Shown here: piece after piece, positions 49,729-61,207 of the stretch
Layout: each line of letters begins with the position of its first letter
Position numbering within the stretch: the stretch's first letter is position 1
Assembly: GCF_005405345.1 (NCBI RefSeq)
Contig: NZ_BJDW01000006.1
Location: 1-64,000, forward strand
DNA length: 64,000 bases
Direction of reading: 5' to 3'
Source: Enterococcus viikkiensis
GTDB lineage: Bacteria > Bacillota > Bacilli > Lactobacillales > Enterococcaceae
Program-made: the position numbers and the translations under genes
The notes under the pieces: model-generated
Told to the model about the DNA's origin: nothing
Database searches by the model: none
The model's input: only the letters and a program-made list of their open reading frames with translations

Positions 49729-52700
49729 TTACATATCAAATAATGAAAGTTGGTTTTCATCAGGTAAATCTTTCAAAACGCCATGAGTATCCATATATTC
49801 AATCAGTGTCTTAGAAACTTTCCCACGTGAGGCCAAATCTTCTTTTGATAAAAAGATTCCGTTTTTACGTGCTTCAACGATTTGTTTCGCCACGTTCAAA
49901 CCAAGTCCGGGTACAGCTCGGAAAGGTGCAATCAATGTATCCCCATCAATCACAAAATCTTGTGCGTCAGACTTATACAAATCGATCATGCCAAAGTGAA
50001 AATCACGTTCCAACATCTCATTACATAATTCTAACACCGTCAATTGATTTTTTTCTTTGGTAGAAGCATCCATTCCTTTATCCGTGATGGCTTTCATCGC
50101 TGCTTTGACTGCGTCTTTGCCTTTCGCCATTGCGACTAAATCAAAGTCATCCGCCCGTACAGAAAAATACGCACAGTAATAAAGAATTGGGAAATACACT
50201 TTAAAATACGCCACCCGCAAGGCCATCAATACATACGCTGCCGCATGGGCTTTCGGAAACATATATTTGATCTTAGAACAAGAATCAATGTACCAATCTG
50301 GCACATTATTTTCCTTCATAGCCGTCAGATAGGTCTCGCGTAACTCGTCATCAATTTTATTCCATTGACCTTTACGTACGGTCTCCATGATTTTGAAGGC
50401 CATCCCACTATCAAGTCCCGCATGGATCAAATAAACCATGATGTCATCCCGACAACCGATTACTTCTGCTAAGTTGGCTTCGCCACGACTGATTAATTCT
50501 TCCGCATTGCCTAGCCAAACATCGGTTCCATGTGACAGACCAGAGATTTGCAGCAATTCCGCAAAGGTTGTCGGTCCTGTTTCTTCCAGCATCCCCCGCA
50601 CAAAGCGCGTTCCAAATTCAGGAATCCCCAAGGTCCCAGTCTTCGAATAAATTTGATCCGCCTCAACGCCTAGAACTTGTGGACCAGCAAAAATTTTCAT
50701 CACTTCCGGATCATCGGTGGGAATTGTTTTAGGATCGACCCCTGATAACTCTTGCAACATTCGAATCACAGTTGGATCATCGTGTCCCAGAATATCTAGC
50801 TTCAACACATTGTCATGAATCGAGTGGAAATCAAAGTGGGTCGTTTTCCATTCCGCATTTTGATCATCGGCTGGAAATTGAATTGGCGTAAAGTCATAAA
50901 CATCCATATAATCGGGAATAACGATAATCCCCCCTGGGTGCTGTCCGGTCGTGCGTTTCACTCCCGTCGCACCTTTTGCTAGACGATCGACTTCGGCATT
51001 CCGAAAATGCAAATTATGATCACGTTCGTAGCCTTTAACGAAACCATAAGCCGTCTTATCCGCAACCGTACCAATCGTCCCTGCGCGATAGACATACTCT
51101 TCACCAAATAAGACCTTTGTATAGTTATGCGCTTCTGCTTGATAATCGCCTGAGAAGTTCAGATCGATATCGGGAACCTTATCTCCGTGAAAGCCTAAGA
51201 AAGTCTCAAATGGAATATCATGACCGTCTTTATTTAGTCGCGCGCCACATTTGGGACACGCTTTTTCTGGCATATCAAAACCTGACCCATAGGAACCGTC
51301 CTCGAAAAATTCTGAGTATTGACACTCTGGGCAATAATAATGAGGCGGCAAAGGATTAACCTCAGTGATCCCTGTCATCGTCGCAACAAAACTGGACCCT
51401 ACTGATCCCCGTGAGCCAACTAAATAACCGTCAGCGTTACTCTTATGCACCAGTTTTTGTGCGATTAAATAAATCACAGAGAACCCGTTTCCGATGATCG
51501 AAGTCAATTCCTTCTCCAACCGCTTCTCGATAATATCAGGGAGTGGATCACCATACAATTCCCGCGCGCGATTATAACTTAAATCCTTGATTTCTTCCTC
51601 AGAACCAGGGATCTTTGGCGTATATAAATCATCTTTAACCGGAATAATTTCTTCGCAAGTATCCACGATCGTATTGGGTCCGTCAACAACAACTTCTTTG
51701 GCCAACTCAGGACCTAAGAAACTAAAGGCCTGCAACATTTCATCGGTTGTCCGGAAATGAACATCCGGTAAGCTATGACGGTTCAATGGATTCGCTCCAC
51801 CCATCGAGCTGATCAAAATTTTGCGATAAATAGCGTCCTCTTTATTCAAATAGTGAACATCGCCAGTTGCGACGACTGTTTTGTTCAACTCTTTTCCAAT
51901 TTGGATCAGATTCCGCAAGATATCTTCCAAGTCTGCTTCATTTTTCACTAACTCTTGTTCGATTAGTGGCGCATAGACCGCTTTAGGCATGACTTCGATA
52001 TAGTCGTAAAAGGCTGCCCGATTCTTGGCTTCTTCCACCCCTTTTTGCATCATTGCTTCAAAGATTTCCCCTTGGGAACAAGCGGAGCCGACTAATAAAT
52101 TTTCTCGCAATTTATTTAATTGCGAACGAGGAATCCGTGGCACCCGCTCGAAATAATTGATATTTGACATAGAGATTAATTTAAATAAATCCTTCAAGCC
52201 CGCTTGATTCTTTGCCAAGATTGTTGCATGGAAAGGCCGTGCTCGTTTATAAGAATCGCCTTCGCCAACATGATCGTTCAATTGATCATGGTAATTCATC
52301 TCGTGTTTTTCAATCGCTTCTTTGACAAACAGCCAACCTAGATGACCCGTTGCTTCCGCATCATAAACCGCACGGTGATGCTGTTCCAAATTAATCCCAA
52401 ATTTTTTCGTCAACACACCTAACCCAAATCGTTTGAATTCAGGGTATAAAAAGCGAGCTAACTCCAATGTATCGATCACTGGATTAGGTGTTTCCGGCAT
52501 ATTGTGACGAACATAAGTCGTATTGATGAAGCCAATATCAAAAGTCGCATTATGAGCGACCAGGATCGAATCTTCACAGAATTTTTCAAACAATTCCATG
52601 ACTTCTTTTTCTGGTTTTGAACCACGGACCATTTCATTTGTAATCCCGGTTAAATTAATCGTCGTTTCTGATAAAGGATGTCCCGGATCAATAAATTCTT

Positions 52701-54072
52701 CGAAAGTCTCAATGACATTTCCTTTATGCATCTTCACTGCCGCTAATTCGATGATCGTATCATAAACCGCCGACAAGCCGGTGGTTTCCACGTCAAATAC
52801 AACATAAGTCGCGTCCGTCAAGGCCACATGGGCATCGTTATAGGCAATTGGTACACCGTCGGACACCACGTTGGCTTCCACACCATATAAAATTTTAACA
52901 CCCGCTTTTTTCCCAGCCGCGTGAGCTTCAGGAAATGATTGGGCCCCGCCATGATCGGTGATCGCAATTGCTTTATGGCCCCATTTTCCAGCTTGTGCAA
53001 CTAAGTCACTGGCGTTGTTAATAGCATCCATCGTACTCATGTTGGTATGCAAGTGTAATTCAGAACGCTTTTCTTTCGCTGTATCTTTTCGTTCTGGATG
53101 TTTTACCTCTTGGATATCTTGCGCATTCATGACTAAATCCCGCATAAAGGTATCTTCTTGCACACTTCCCCGTACACGGATCCAGCTTTTATTTTCAATC
53201 GCATCAAAAATAGCCTCGTCCTTTTCGCCATTGGAGAATTTTTTCACGACGAAAGAAGACGTGTAGTCCGTCATCTTGATGATCAAAATTTTTCGTTTAG
53301 AACGCAATTCTCGGACTTCTTTATCGAAAATAAAGCCTTCGATCGTGATGCGCCGTTCTTCTTCAATAATGTTCCCCATCGGCGTGATCGCTTCGTCAGC
53401 GGGAATATTTCGTCCCATCTGAATTGGACCGTCAAAATGAGCGGCGCTTTCCTTCTTCTCTTTTTTCTTCGATTCGTACTGCGCGATGCTAGCAGCCGCC
53501 TGCTCTTGCATTGCTTGTGCCTGTGCTTGTTTGCGAACTTCAAACTCTTGCAATTTTTTGTCGGCTTGTTCCTTGTCCACTTCAGGATCAATACGTAAAT
53601 GAGGAAAGCCAAAAGAAACGAGATTTTCTTCGATTAAAGGTAAGTATTGCTGCTTCAAGACCGGAATCACTGAATCATTGTCGATTAATAAAACGATCCG
53701 ATTTCCTTGAATCACTGGCAAAGGTTTGCTTAATACTTGTTTGACTAGCGGCGTATCACAAGCTTGTTCACTTAAAGCAAGCTGCCAATAATTCTGTAAA
53801 GTTTCTTCCACAAATTGATTGTCTTCTGGAATAATATGTACTTTCACTTGCGCAATGGATTGGAAAGCAAGCATTAATTTTTGGTGGAACGCATAAAATA
53901 ATTTTGCAGGAAGAATCTCCGGTGTTTGGATAAAAAATTCCCAGACCCGTGATTTCTCATGAACAACAACTTCTTTGATCTCTGCTGCTTGAATCATTGG
54001 GTGTTGTTGCTCTTCATCTGCCAATTCAATTTGTCGTAATAAGTTTTCGAATAACTCACGATTTTTAGACAA
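49729..54072 (-). CDS. polC: DNA polymerase III alpha subunit, Gram-positive type PolC
   Basis: 1447 residues. TTG start at 54072 after AAGGAGATG. Order: N-terminal domain (1-220), OB fold (about 235-325), PHP domain split around an inserted 3'-5' exonuclease (about 420-590, [31 protein letters not shown]), zinc-binding CPEC/CPKCG (about 915-940), polymerase core ([21 protein letters not shown]) and a C-terminal domain. It is the main replicative polymerase of Firmicutes. It lies directly after rseP; proS, usual in Enterococcus here, is missing. Confidence 0.98.
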   Translation of the reverse strand: MSKNRELFENLLRQIELADEEQQHPMIQAAEIKEVVVHEKSRVWEFFIQTPEILPAKLFYAFHQKLMLAFQSIAQVKVHIIPEDNQFVEETLQNYWQLALSEQACDTPLVKQVLSKPLPVIQGNRIVLLIDNDSVIPVLKQQYLPLIEENLVSFGFPHLRIDPEVDKEQADKKLQEFEVRKQAQAQAMQEQAAASIAQYESKKKEKKESAAHFDGPIQMGRNIPADEAITPMGNIIEEERRITIEGFIFDKEVRELRSKRKILIIKMTDYTSSFVVKKFSNGEKDEAIFDAIENKSWIRVRGSVQEDTFMRDLVMNAQDIQEVKHPERKDTAKEKRSELHLHTNMSTMDAINNASDLVAQAGKWGHKAIAITDHGGAQSFPEAHAAGKKAGVKILYGVEANVVSDGVPIAYNDAHVALTDATYVVFDVETTGLSAVYDTIIELAAVKMHKGNVIETFEEFIDPGHPLSETTINLTGITNEMVRGSKPEKEVMELFEKFCEDSILVAHNATFDIGFINTTYVRHNMPETPNPVIDTLELARFLYPEFKRFGLGVLTKKFGINLEQHHRAVYDAEATGHLGWLFVKEAIEKHEMNYHDQLNDHVGEGDSYKRARPFHATILAKNQAGLKDLFKLISMSNINYFERVPRIPRSQLNKLRENLLVGSACSQGEIFEAMMQKGVEEAKNRAAFYDYIEVMPKAVYAPLIEQELVKNEADLEDILRNLIQIGKELNKTVVATGDVHYLNKEDAIYRKILISSMGGANPLNRHSLPDVHFRTTDEMLQAFSFLGPELAKEVVVDGPNTIVDTCEEIIPVKDDLYTPKIPGSEEEIKDLSYNRARELYGDPLPDIIEKRLEKELTSIIGNGFSVIYLIAQKLVHKSNADGYLVGSRGSVGSSFVATMTGITEVNPLPPHYYCPECQYSEFFEDGSYGSGFDMPEKACPKCGARLNKDGHDIPFETFLGFHGDKVPDIDLNFSGDYQAEAHNYTKVLFGEEYVYRAGTIGTVADKTAYGFVKGYERDHNLHFRNAEVDRLAKGATGVKRTTGQHPGGIIVIPDYMDVYDFTPIQFPADDQNAEWKTTHFDFHSIHDNVLKLDILGHDDPTVIRMLQELSGVDPKTIPTDDPEVMKIFAGPQVLGVEADQIYSKTGTLGIPEFGTRFVRGMLEETGPTTFAELLQISGLSHGTDVWLGNAEELISRGEANLAEVIGCRDDIMVYLIHAGLDSGMAFKIMETVRKGQWNKIDDELRETYLTAMKENNVPDWYIDSCSKIKYMFPKAHAAAYVLMALRVAYFKVYFPILYYCAYFSVRADDFDLVAMAKGKDAVKAAMKAITDKGMDASTKEKNQLTVLELCNEMLERDFHFGMIDLYKSDAQDFVIDGDTLIAPFRAVPGLGLNVAKQIVEARKNGIFLSKEDLASRGKVSKTLIEYMDTHGVLKDLPDENQLSLFDM

Positions 54073-54134
54073 ATGGACATCTCCTTCACTTTTTCAAGTA
54101 TGTTTCAGTATAACTGTTTTCTTTTATGTTTGCA

Positions 54135-54167
54135 TTAGAAAAAGGACCGAAAAAATTTCGATCCTTT
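54135..54167 (-). terminator. rseP terminator
   Basis: Stem AAAGGATCG/CG(G)TCCTTT with a short AT loop, followed by TTTTTC on the minus strand, between the rseP stop and the polC start. Confidence 0.7.
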
Positions 54168-54171
54168 CATT

Positions 54172-55440
54172 TTAAAAGAAGAAACGTTGAATGTCATTCC
54201 AGGTCACCATAATCATTAGCAACATGATGAAGCCAAAACCGATCATCGTAATCAAGCCTTCTTTTTCAGGGTCAAGGGGCTTGCCGCGAATACCTTCAAT
54301 CACGTTCAATAAAATTTTCCCACCATCAAATGCCGGAATCGGTAAAAGGTTCACGATTCCTAAATTGATAGAGAGTAAGGCCATTAAATAAATGACGGTT
54401 TTCACGCCTTGTTGCGAGGCTTCCTCAGACATCTTGAACATCATCACCGGACCACCTAGCTTGTTTAAACTAAAACCAGTGAACAGCGAACCTAATGCAC
54501 TGAAAATATTTTTCGTCATATCCCACGATTGAGTCAAGCCGCCCATAATCTTATCAAAAAATCCCGTCCGAAGATACGGTGTCACACCGATTTGACCAAC
54601 TTTTTGACCATTGCTTTCAACACTTCTAGGGGTCATCTCGATCGTCTTTTGCTTGCCGTTCTGTTCGATCACAACCGATAATTCTTTTCCAGGGCTACTA
54701 GTAACCGGTTTGGTCAAGTCTTCCCACGAGTGGACCTGCTTTCCTTCGATAGACACGATCGCGTCGTGATCCTTCATACCCGCTTGTGCTGCTGGACTAC
54801 CAGCTTCAACCGAGCCAATCTGGTTCGTGTTGTAATCCGCTACCCCACCTTGAAGGAAGGCTAAAGCAATAAACAAAATAATCGTTAAAATAAAATTATT
54901 CATTGGTCCAGCAAAATTCGTTAGAATCCGTGAACTCAATTTCGCTGATTGGAATTGGACATCCCGTGGGGCAATTCGAACTTCCGTCCCGCTTTCTTCA
55001 ATCACCGTAGCATCATGTAGAACCTTGTAGATCGTCTCTTGACTCTCGTCACCATTTACATACCCTTTGATAGTTAAGTCATCCACCAAATCAGCCGCGA
55101 TCAGCTCCATTGGAATACTATTAGGTAGCTGGACTTTTTTGCTGACATTGATTCGACGAACTTCATTTTTTTCAGTCAGCTCAACAGAAAGCGGTGTCCC
55201 AGGACTTAACTCTGTCTCTTCATCTTCTAGTCCAGCCATTCGGACATAACCACCAATTGGTAATAATCGTAATGTATAGGTGGTGCCATCTCTTCCCATA
55301 TGAGCAATCAGCTTGGGGCCCATGCCGATCGAAAATTCTCTAACTAAAATTCCTGAACGTTTTGCAAAGAAAAAATGTCCGAATTCATGGACAATCACTA
55401 AAACGCCAAAAACGATTAAAAACGTAATAACAGTGCGCAT
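54172..55440 (-). CDS. rseP: RIP metalloprotease RseP (Eep type)
   Basis: 422 residues, site-2 protease. Zinc site HEFGHF (His18, His22) in the first membrane helix, NNFILT segment, PDZ domain (about 200-275, GSVEAGSPAAQAGMKDHD), and the third ligand in LLPIPAFDGGK. Enterococcal Eep trims signal peptides into sex pheromones and cleaves the RsiV anti-sigma factor. It follows cdsA in the uppS-cdsA-rseP unit. Confidence 0.96.
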   Translation of the reverse strand: MRTVITFLIVFGVLVIVHEFGHFFFAKRSGILVREFSIGMGPKLIAHMGRDGTTYTLRLLPIGGYVRMAGLEDEETELSPGTPLSVELTEKNEVRRINVSKKVQLPNSIPMELIAADLVDDLTIKGYVNGDESQETIYKVLHDATVIEESGTEVRIAPRDVQFQSAKLSSRILTNFAGPMNNFILTIILFIALAFLQGGVADYNTNQIGSVEAGSPAAQAGMKDHDAIVSIEGKQVHSWEDLTKPVTSSPGKELSVVIEQNGKQKTIEMTPRSVESNGQKVGQIGVTPYLRTGFFDKIMGGLTQSWDMTKNIFSALGSLFTGFSLNKLGGPVMMFKMSEEASQQGVKTVIYLMALLSINLGIVNLLPIPAFDGGKILLNVIEGIRGKPLDPEKEGLITMIGFGFIMLLMIMVTWNDIQRFFF

Positions 55441-55562
55441 AATTTCCCTACCTTCACTATTTTCTTAGGGATAGTTTATCACAGTCTTGTAGAAATAGAG
55501 CTCTTTCTCGTTCTTTTCATAGAAAATTAAAAAAACTCTGAAATTCTTCAAACTTCAAACGA

Positions 55563-55587
55563 AAAAAAGAGCGTTTCCGCTCTTTTT
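55563..55587 (-). terminator. cdsA terminator
   Basis: AAAAAGAGCG/CGCTCTTTTT around a GAAA-type loop (minus strand), followed by seven T, overlapping the end of cdsA. Placed between cdsA and rseP, it probably gives partial termination. Confidence 0.8.
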
Positions 55588-56380
55588 AAAATACACCTAA
55601 CAAATGCATCATTGGAAAGACAAACAACATACTGTCGAAGCGATCTAAGATGCCACCGTGGCCTGGTAAAATATTTCCTGAATCTTTCACATCATAATGA
55701 CGCTTGATGGCTGATTCCACTAAGTCGCCAAATTGACCAACGATAGAAAAGATAATCGTAAAAAGGATCATCGTCACTAAATTATGTTGGAATACTTGTG
55801 GTTGTACTAAAAAGAAAATGACTGCTACAACAACCGCACTAACGATTCCTCCAAGCGCACCCTCAATCGTTTTATTTGGTGAGATTTCAGGCCAAAGCTT
55901 TCGCTTCCCAATTTGCCGTCCAACCATATACGCACCAATATCAGTTGCCCAAACAACAAAAAAGGCAAATAATAAAATAGCTAATCCACTGTCGCGCGCC
56001 GTCACGAGGTTTTGAAAGCCAACGCCAACATATAAACTGACAATTACAGGAAACCCTGCTTCATCAATCGTATACGTATTTTTTGAAACGACTGAAAAAC
56101 CTAAGATAACCATTACTGTCAAATAAAATAATAAGAAATTACTATTGCTGCCACTTAAAAAAGGCATCCAACGTTCCGCTGGCAAGACAAGAAAAACGGC
56201 GCCCAATATCGAAAGCACCCCTTCAAAACTTAAAATCGCCAAGCCCTTCATACGAAATAATTCGTATACACCAATTCCTGCTAATACTGCCGCCGCTATT
56301 TCTACCGCGATTCCCCCAACATACAAGATAGGGATAAAAATCACTAAGGCAACGACAGCCGTAATTACTCGCTGTCTCAC
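55586..56380 (-). CDS. cdsA: Phosphatidate cytidylyltransferase
   Basis: 264 residues with about eight membrane helices. GTG start at 56380 after GAGGAAAAAG. The family signature is seen at the C-terminus (GDLVESAIKRHYDVKDSG, LPGHGGILDRFDSM), plus SPNKTIEGALGG. It makes CDP-diacylglycerol for phospholipid synthesis. Confidence 0.96.
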   Translation of the reverse strand: MRQRVITAVVALVIFIPILYVGGIAVEIAAAVLAGIGVYELFRMKGLAILSFEGVLSILGAVFLVLPAERWMPFLSGSNSNFLLFYLTVMVILGFSVVSKNTYTIDEAGFPVIVSLYVGVGFQNLVTARDSGLAILLFAFFVVWATDIGAYMVGRQIGKRKLWPEISPNKTIEGALGGIVSAVVVAVIFFLVQPQVFQHNLVTMILFTIIFSIVGQFGDLVESAIKRHYDVKDSGNILPGHGGILDRFDSMLFVFPMMHLLGVF

Positions 56381-56434
56381 ACTTTTTCCTCCTAATTCAG
56401 TTACTAATTTTTCAGGCCACTCCTGTAAAAATCG

Positions 56435-57238
56435 TTAAGTAGCGCTGGTTCCTTTATTCAAACCACCAAAACGACGGTTACGATTTTGGAAAGAGGCAAT
56501 CGCCGTTTCTAAATGGGCACCATCAAAATCAGGCCATAACGCTTTAGTAAAATATAATTCGCTATACGCTAATTGCCATAGTAAGAAATTACTGATCCTT
56601 TCTTCCCCACTAGTACGCACTACCAACTCTGGATCGCGTAGCTCATAGGGCAAAAAGCCAGTCATCAGATGATCCCCCATAACTGTATCATCAATAGCAT
56701 CGATTGTTAATCGGTCATCCTTCACTTCTTGCGCCATCTGTTTCATAGCAGAAATAATTTCTGCTCGACTGCCGTAGTTGAGGGCGAAATTTAAAACCAA
56801 GCCATCATTGTCAGCCGTCTGTTCAATAGCTCGCTTTACTGCATCCTGTGTATGGTCTGGCAAATACTCTTCGTAGCCCATCACGTGAACTTGAACATTT
56901 TCTTCAATCAATTCAGGAACGAAAGTATCAAAAAAATCAACCGGCAACTGCATCAGAAACTTGACTTCATCGTCGGGCCGTTTCCAATTCTCCGTCGAAA
57001 AAGCATAGAGAGTCAAAACTTTTACCCCAAGACGATTGGCTTCCTTCGTAATTTTTTTGACCGTTTCCATGCCTTCTTTATGACCGGCAATTCGTGGCAG
57101 TCGACGATTTTGTGCCCAACGTCCGTTGCCGTCCATAATAATTGCGACATGTTTTGGAATAGCACCCTCTGGATCAAACACAACGTCCGATTCTTCAGGT
57201 GTATATTTTTCTTTTTGTGGAAAAAAACGTAAGACCAT
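56435..57238 (-). CDS. uppS: Undecaprenyl diphosphate synthase
   Basis: 267 residues. IIMDGNGRWAQNRRLPR, the FSTENWKRP loop, LNFALNYGSRAEI and RTSGEERISNFLLWQ are cis-prenyltransferase motifs. It extends FPP with isopentenyl diphosphate to C55-PP, the lipid carrier for peptidoglycan and wall polymers. Start ATG at 57238. It has a 30-residue N-terminal extension compared with the shortest homologues. Confidence 0.97.
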   Translation of the reverse strand: MVLRFFPQKEKYTPEESDVVFDPEGAIPKHVAIIMDGNGRWAQNRRLPRIAGHKEGMETVKKITKEANRLGVKVLTLYAFSTENWKRPDDEVKFLMQLPVDFFDTFVPELIEENVQVHVMGYEEYLPDHTQDAVKRAIEQTADNDGLVLNFALNYGSRAEIISAMKQMAQEVKDDRLTIDAIDDTVMGDHLMTGFLPYELRDPELVVRTSGEERISNFLLWQLAYSELYFTKALWPDFDGAHLETAIASFQNRNRRFGGLNKGTSAT

Positions 57239-57415
57239 GTTTTCACTCCTATCTCGTATTTATGTATTCATTCTTCAAATTGCGAAAAATCAGTGTGATT
57301 CCCGCCACGCCTATCATTTCGCTAAAGTGTTCGTACTTTCTGAGTTCAGCTTAATGAATTTATTCTTTTGCTATGGATTATTTCGCAAGTGATTTGTTAA
57401 TTTATCAGAAATAAA

Positions 57416-57462
57416 CAAGCATTTAGATTCAACAGCCATTATAGCAATAATCTAAATGCTTG
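57416..57462. repeat. 14-bp perfect inverted repeat
   Basis: CAAGCATTTAGATT and its exact inverse separated by 19 bases. On the minus strand it is followed by TTTATTTC, so it could be a second, weaker terminator after frr or part of the uppS leader. Confidence 0.6.
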
Positions 57463-57761
57463 CCTATGAATATTAATAGGTATTTAAATAATTTCAAACA
57501 TTGACTCAACTAATTTTCAAAATTCGTGCTCTTTGCGCGTTTTTCATTTCAACTTTCAGTCAATAACTAGTTCTCTTAGTTAAAAAATAATCAAGCTCTG
57601 ACTCTTTTAAGCCACTTTTTTAGTTCAGCATTTGGCCTGTTTGAAAAATAGTTTAATCAATAGATAACTTTTCAAACGGCCAATGAATCCCAAAAAAATA
57701 AAATAATTAAAATGGAAGCCAGCGTCCTTCATTCATCACGAAATATTGAAAAAAAAAACGA

Positions 57762-57796
57762 TAAAAAAAACTGGTGTACGAATCTCGTACACCAGT
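57762..57796 (-). terminator. pyrH-frr terminator
   Basis: Perfect 12-bp stem ACTGGTGTACGA/TCGTACACCAGT with a 3-base loop and eight T on the minus strand, directly after the frr stop. Confidence 0.95.
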
Positions 57797-57803
57797 CATT
57801 GAA

Positions 57804-58361
57804 TTACACATCTAATAATTCTTTTTCTTTTTCGCTAATGATTTGATCAATGGCTTTAATATTGTCATCTGTTAATGTTTGGATGTCTTTTTCTACATCA
57901 CGCAAATCATCTTCGGTCAAGTCGCCATTTTTTTGTTGTTTTTTGTAATCGTCCATCGCATCACGGCGAATATTACGAACAGCAATTTTCGCGCCCTCTG
58001 CTTCTTTTTTCACTTCTTTAGCCAATTCTTTCCGGCGTTCTTCCGTCAATTGTGGAATCACTAGACGAATCACATTGCCGTCGTTTGCAGGATTCAACCC
58101 GATGTCGCTTGCTTGAATCGCTTTTTCAACATCACCGATCATATTTTTATCAAAGGGTGTTACCATCAATACACGTGCTTCTGGAATCGTGATTGACGCC
58201 ATTTGATTCACCGGTGTTGGGACACCATAGTAATCCACAGTAATACGGTCTAAAAGACTTGCGTTCGCACGTCCGGCACGAATTTGGCCTAATTGACGTT
58301 GTAAGGCTTCTTGCGCCTTCTTCATTTTATCTTTTGCTTCATTCATTACTACATCTGCCAT
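57804..58361 (-). CDS. frr: Ribosome recycling factor
   Basis: 185 residues, full RRF length. [19 protein letters not shown] and [13 protein letters not shown], with a helical [11 protein letters not shown] segment. With EF-G it splits post-termination ribosomes. The ATG is one base after the pyrH stop. Confidence 0.98.
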   Translation of the reverse strand: MADVVMNEAKDKMKKAQEALQRQLGQIRAGRANASLLDRITVDYYGVPTPVNQMASITIPEARVLMVTPFDKNMIGDVEKAIQASDIGLNPANDGNVIRLVIPQLTEERRKELAKEVKKEAEGAKIAVRNIRRDAMDDYKKQQKNGDLTEDDLRDVEKDIQTLTDDNIKAIDQIISEKEKELLDV

Positions 58362-58362
58362 A

Positions 58363-59085
58363 TTATTTCCCCCTTACAGTCGTCCCGATATTTTCGCCGA
58401 GTACAACTCGTTTAATATTTCCTGGTTCATTTAAATTAAAGACAACAAGTGGAATATCGTTATCCATACTTAATGAGCTTGCAGTTGAATCCATCACTTG
58501 AAGGCCTTTAGCGATGACATCTAAGTGAGTCAATTCCTCATACTTCACGGCATTTTCATCAAGCTTCGGATCCGCTGAATAAACCCCATCGACATTATTT
58601 TTCGCCATTAAGATCACGTCCGCATTGACTTCTGCCGCTCTTAATGCCGCTGTTGTATCTGTTGAGAAATAAGGATTTCCAGTTCCACCAGCAAAAATCA
58701 CGATCCGACCTTTTTCAAGATGACGCTCTGCTTTTCGACGAATATAAGGCTCAGCAATTTGACGCATTTCAATTGATGTTTGAACACGAGTTGGTACATC
58801 AATATTTTCTAACGCATCTTGCAAAGCTAGAGCATTCATCACAGTTGCTAACATGCCCATATAGTCAGCTTGTGCACGTTCCATGCCCATTTGAGCACCG
58901 ATTTGTCCACGCCAGATATTTCCGCCACCGACGATGATTGCCATTTCAATTCCTAAATCATGAACTTCTTTGATTTCTTCTACGATATCTTTGATTACTG
59001 GTGGATTGATACCGAACTTTTCATCACCTGCTAAGGCTTCTCCACTAAGTTTCAATACTACGCGTTTATACTTTGGTTCATCCAT
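58363..59085 (-). CDS. pyrH: UMP kinase
   Basis: 240 residues, hexameric bacterial UMP kinase: [37 protein letters not shown] and KNNVDGVY motifs. It phosphorylates UMP to UDP, feeding RNA, DNA and UDP-sugar synthesis. It is coupled with frr. Confidence 0.98.
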   Translation of the reverse strand: MDEPKYKRVVLKLSGEALAGDEKFGINPPVIKDIVEEIKEVHDLGIEMAIIVGGGNIWRGQIGAQMGMERAQADYMGMLATVMNALALQDALENIDVPTRVQTSIEMRQIAEPYIRRKAERHLEKGRIVIFAGGTGNPYFSTDTTAALRAAEVNADVILMAKNNVDGVYSADPKLDENAVKYEELTHLDVIAKGLQVMDSTASSLSMDNDIPLVVFNLNEPGNIKRVVLGENIGTTVRGK

Positions 59086-59161
59086 TTCAATACCTCCACT
59101 GTCACTCTATTGATATTTTAGCATACTCTGCTTCTGACGCCACTCAAATTTGAATTTGCTT

Positions 59162-59195
59162 AAAAAAAGGGAGCGCACATTTTTCGTGCGTTCCC
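59162..59195 (-). terminator. rpsB-tsf terminator
   Basis: 10-bp stem GGGAACGCAC/GTGCGCTCCC (one G-T pair) plus seven T on the minus strand, after the tsf stop. Confidence 0.93.
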
Positions 59196-59214
59196 AACTG
59201 TTTATTAAACAGAA

Positions 59215-60099
59215 TTATTTTTTGATTTGGCTCATAACTTCTTCAACAAAGTTATCTTCGCGTTTTTCGATACCTTCGCCGACTTCGAAACGAACGAAGC
59301 TGACAACTGTAGCACCTTTAGAAGATACATATTTTTCAACAGTCATATCAGGATCTTTAACGAACGGTTGGTCAACCAAAGCGATTTCGGCTTTAAATTT
59401 GTTCAAACGGCCGATAACCATTTTTTCAACGATATTCGCTGGTTTGCCTTCGTTTAACGCTTGTTCAGTTAAAACATTTTTTTCATGTTCTAATTCTGAT
59501 TCAGGAATTTGGCTTTCATTTACATAACGAGGGTTAATTGCCGCAACGTGCATCGCAACATCTTTGGCAACTGATTCGTCAGTAGTGCCGTCTAGTAATG
59601 CTAAAACAGCAATCCGTCCACCCATGTGTAGGTAGCCGCCAAATGCAGCGTTGTCTTCTTTTTCAACAACTTCAAAACGACGGAAATTGATTTTTTCACC
59701 AATTACTTGCGTTGCTTCGATTAAAGCCGCTTCTAACGTTTCACCTTTAGCATTTGTCAATTTCATTGCAGCGTCCATGTCAGCTGGTTTGTGTTCAGCA
59801 ACTAATTCTGCGATTTCTTTCACTAGGTCTTGGAACATTTCGTTTTTAGAAACGAAGTCTGTTTCTGAGTTTACTTCAACGATTGCAGCAGTGTTTCCTT
59901 TCACTGCAACTGAAGCTAAACCTTCAGCAGCGATCCGGTCATTTTTCTTAGCTGCTTTAGCCATGCCTTTTTCACGTAAAAGATCGACAGCTTTTTCAAT
60001 GTCGCCTTCTACTTCTACTAACGCACGTTTTGCATCCATCATCCCTACGCCAGTCATGTCGCGTAATTCTTTTACTAATTTAGCTGTTACATCTGCCAT
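59215..60099 (-). CDS. tsf: Elongation factor Ts
   Basis: 294 residues. N-terminal UBA-like domain ([20 protein letters not shown]), core TDFVSKNE motif that contacts EF-Tu, and a C-terminal [14 protein letters not shown] segment. It exchanges GDP for GTP on EF-Tu. It follows rpsB after a hairpin. Confidence 0.98.
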   Translation of the reverse strand: MADVTAKLVKELRDMTGVGMMDAKRALVEVEGDIEKAVDLLREKGMAKAAKKNDRIAAEGLASVAVKGNTAAIVEVNSETDFVSKNEMFQDLVKEIAELVAEHKPADMDAAMKLTNAKGETLEAALIEATQVIGEKINFRRFEVVEKEDNAAFGGYLHMGGRIAVLALLDGTTDESVAKDVAMHVAAINPRYVNESQIPESELEHEKNVLTEQALNEGKPANIVEKMVIGRLNKFKAEIALVDQPFVKDPDMTVEKYVSSKGATVVSFVRFEVGEGIEKREDNFVEEVMSQIKK

Positions 60100-60123
60100 T
60101 TTAACGGCCTCCTTAATTTTTCT

Positions 60124-60164
60124 AAAAAAGCTGCTTCAAAGGTAGTTATTTACTTTGAAGCAGC
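60124..60164 (-). terminator. Intercistronic hairpin between rpsB and tsf
   Basis: Perfect 12-bp stem GCTGCTTCAAAG/CTTTGAAGCAGC followed by six T on the minus strand, in an 78-base gap without a visible promoter. It probably acts as a partial terminator that keeps S2 mRNA above Ts mRNA. Confidence 0.85.
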
Positions 60165-60177
60165 ATATGCTACGAAA

Positions 60178-60975
60178 TTATTCAGCTGATTCTGTAGAAG
60201 CGTTGTCGCCTTCTACTACATCAACGATTTCTTCGATTGAAGTTGCTTGTCCGCCTTCTTCAGTTGCGAAGTCTGCTTCTGCTACTTGATCTTCACCTTG
60301 GTTTCCTTCGATGAATGCATCAGCCATTTTAGCAGTGATCAATTTCACGGCGCGAATAGCGTCATCATTTGAAGGGATAACTACGTCGATTTCATCTGGA
60401 TCGCAGTTTGTATCAACCATAGCAACGATTGGAATGTTCAATTTTTGTGCTTCTTGAACAGCAATACGTTCTTTACGAGGGTCAACGATATACATAACAT
60501 CTGGGATGCGAGGCATATCAGCGATACCGCCTAAGAATTTTTCAAGACGTTCACGTTCTTTGTTTAAACCAACAACTTCTTTTTTAGGCAATACTTCGAA
60601 AGTACCGTCTGCTTCCATAGCGTTGATTGATTTCAAACGAGCGATACGTTTTTGGATTGTATCCCAGTTAGTCAAAGTTCCGCCTAACCAACGGTGGTTT
60701 ACATAGTATTGACCAGCGCGGATTGCTTCTTCTTTGATAGCATCTTGTGCTTGTTTTTTAGTACCTACGAATAAAGCAACGCCGCCGTCTTCAGCAACAT
60801 TTTTCATGTAGTCGTAAGCTGCGTCTACTAATTTGACTGTTTTTTGCAAGTCAATGATGTAGATGCCGTTTCTTTCTGTGAAGATATATTTCTTCATTTT
60901 TGGGTTCCAGCGACGAGTTTGGTGACCAAAGTGTACGCCGGCTTCTAGTAATTGTTTCATAGACAATACTGACAT
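60178..60975 (-). CDS. rpsB: 30S ribosomal protein S2
   Basis: 265 residues from the ATG at 60975 ([19 protein letters not shown]) after TTGGAGG; the longer open frame upstream is leader RNA. Coiled-coil insertion (about 105-150) and [24 protein letters not shown]-type core are present. The acidic tail (about 225-265) is longer than usual. Confidence 0.98.
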   Translation of the reverse strand: MSVLSMKQLLEAGVHFGHQTRRWNPKMKKYIFTERNGIYIIDLQKTVKLVDAAYDYMKNVAEDGGVALFVGTKKQAQDAIKEEAIRAGQYYVNHRWLGGTLTNWDTIQKRIARLKSINAMEADGTFEVLPKKEVVGLNKERERLEKFLGGIADMPRIPDVMYIVDPRKERIAVQEAQKLNIPIVAMVDTNCDPDEIDVVIPSNDDAIRAVKLITAKMADAFIEGNQGEDQVAEADFATEEGGQATSIEEIVDVVEGDNASTESAE

Positions 60976-61105
60976 TTGTGTTTCCTCCAATTGGTTTTTT
61001 TGTTTTCCTCTTCTGCTCTCTTCTTCATAAGGAACTGACAAGCAGCACCGCCTTATGAATCAAGTCAGAATGTGGATTTTTTTGTGAGCAGTCTCCTACA
61101 CACAA
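60976..61105 (-). ncRNA. rpsB mRNA leader with hairpin, possible S2 autoregulation
   Basis: About 130 transcribed bases between the promoter and rpsB. A perfect 9-bp stem TTCATAAGG/CCTTATGAA (61024-61032, 61051-61059) encloses an 18-base GC-richer loop. Such leaders often bind the encoded ribosomal protein; here this is only inferred. Confidence 0.4.
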
Positions 61106-61111
61106 TTAGTA

Positions 61112-61140
61112 ATTATACAAGAACCCTCTTGATAAATCAA
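61112..61140 (-). promoter_or_regulatory. rpsB promoter
   Basis: TTGATT (61135-61140), 17 bases, TATAAT (61112-61117) on the minus strand; a strong sigma-A promoter. Confidence 0.8.
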
Positions 61141-61207
61141 TCTTTTTTATTTCCTTTTGTAGGATTAATAATTATTAAGGGATACTGTTTAAAAAAACTT
61201 TTTCTGC

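Larger units (their letters stand above)
57239..57803. other. Long intergenic region between frr and uppS
   Basis: 565 bases, no gene. It contains a degenerate repeat copy (57290-57370: GCCACGCCTATCAT then GAGTTCAGCTTAATGAATTTATT), a 14-bp perfect inverted repeat CAAGCATTTAGATT at 57416-57429/57449-57462 with a 19-base loop, and the frr terminator at 57762-57796. In related genomes frr and uppS are closer, so the gap may have grown by repeat insertion. Confidence 0.5.

Noticed and set aside
52958-53598. Plus-strand frames opposite polC
   Set aside because: Antisense to the PolC OB/PHP region, without a ribosome binding site or recognisable domains.
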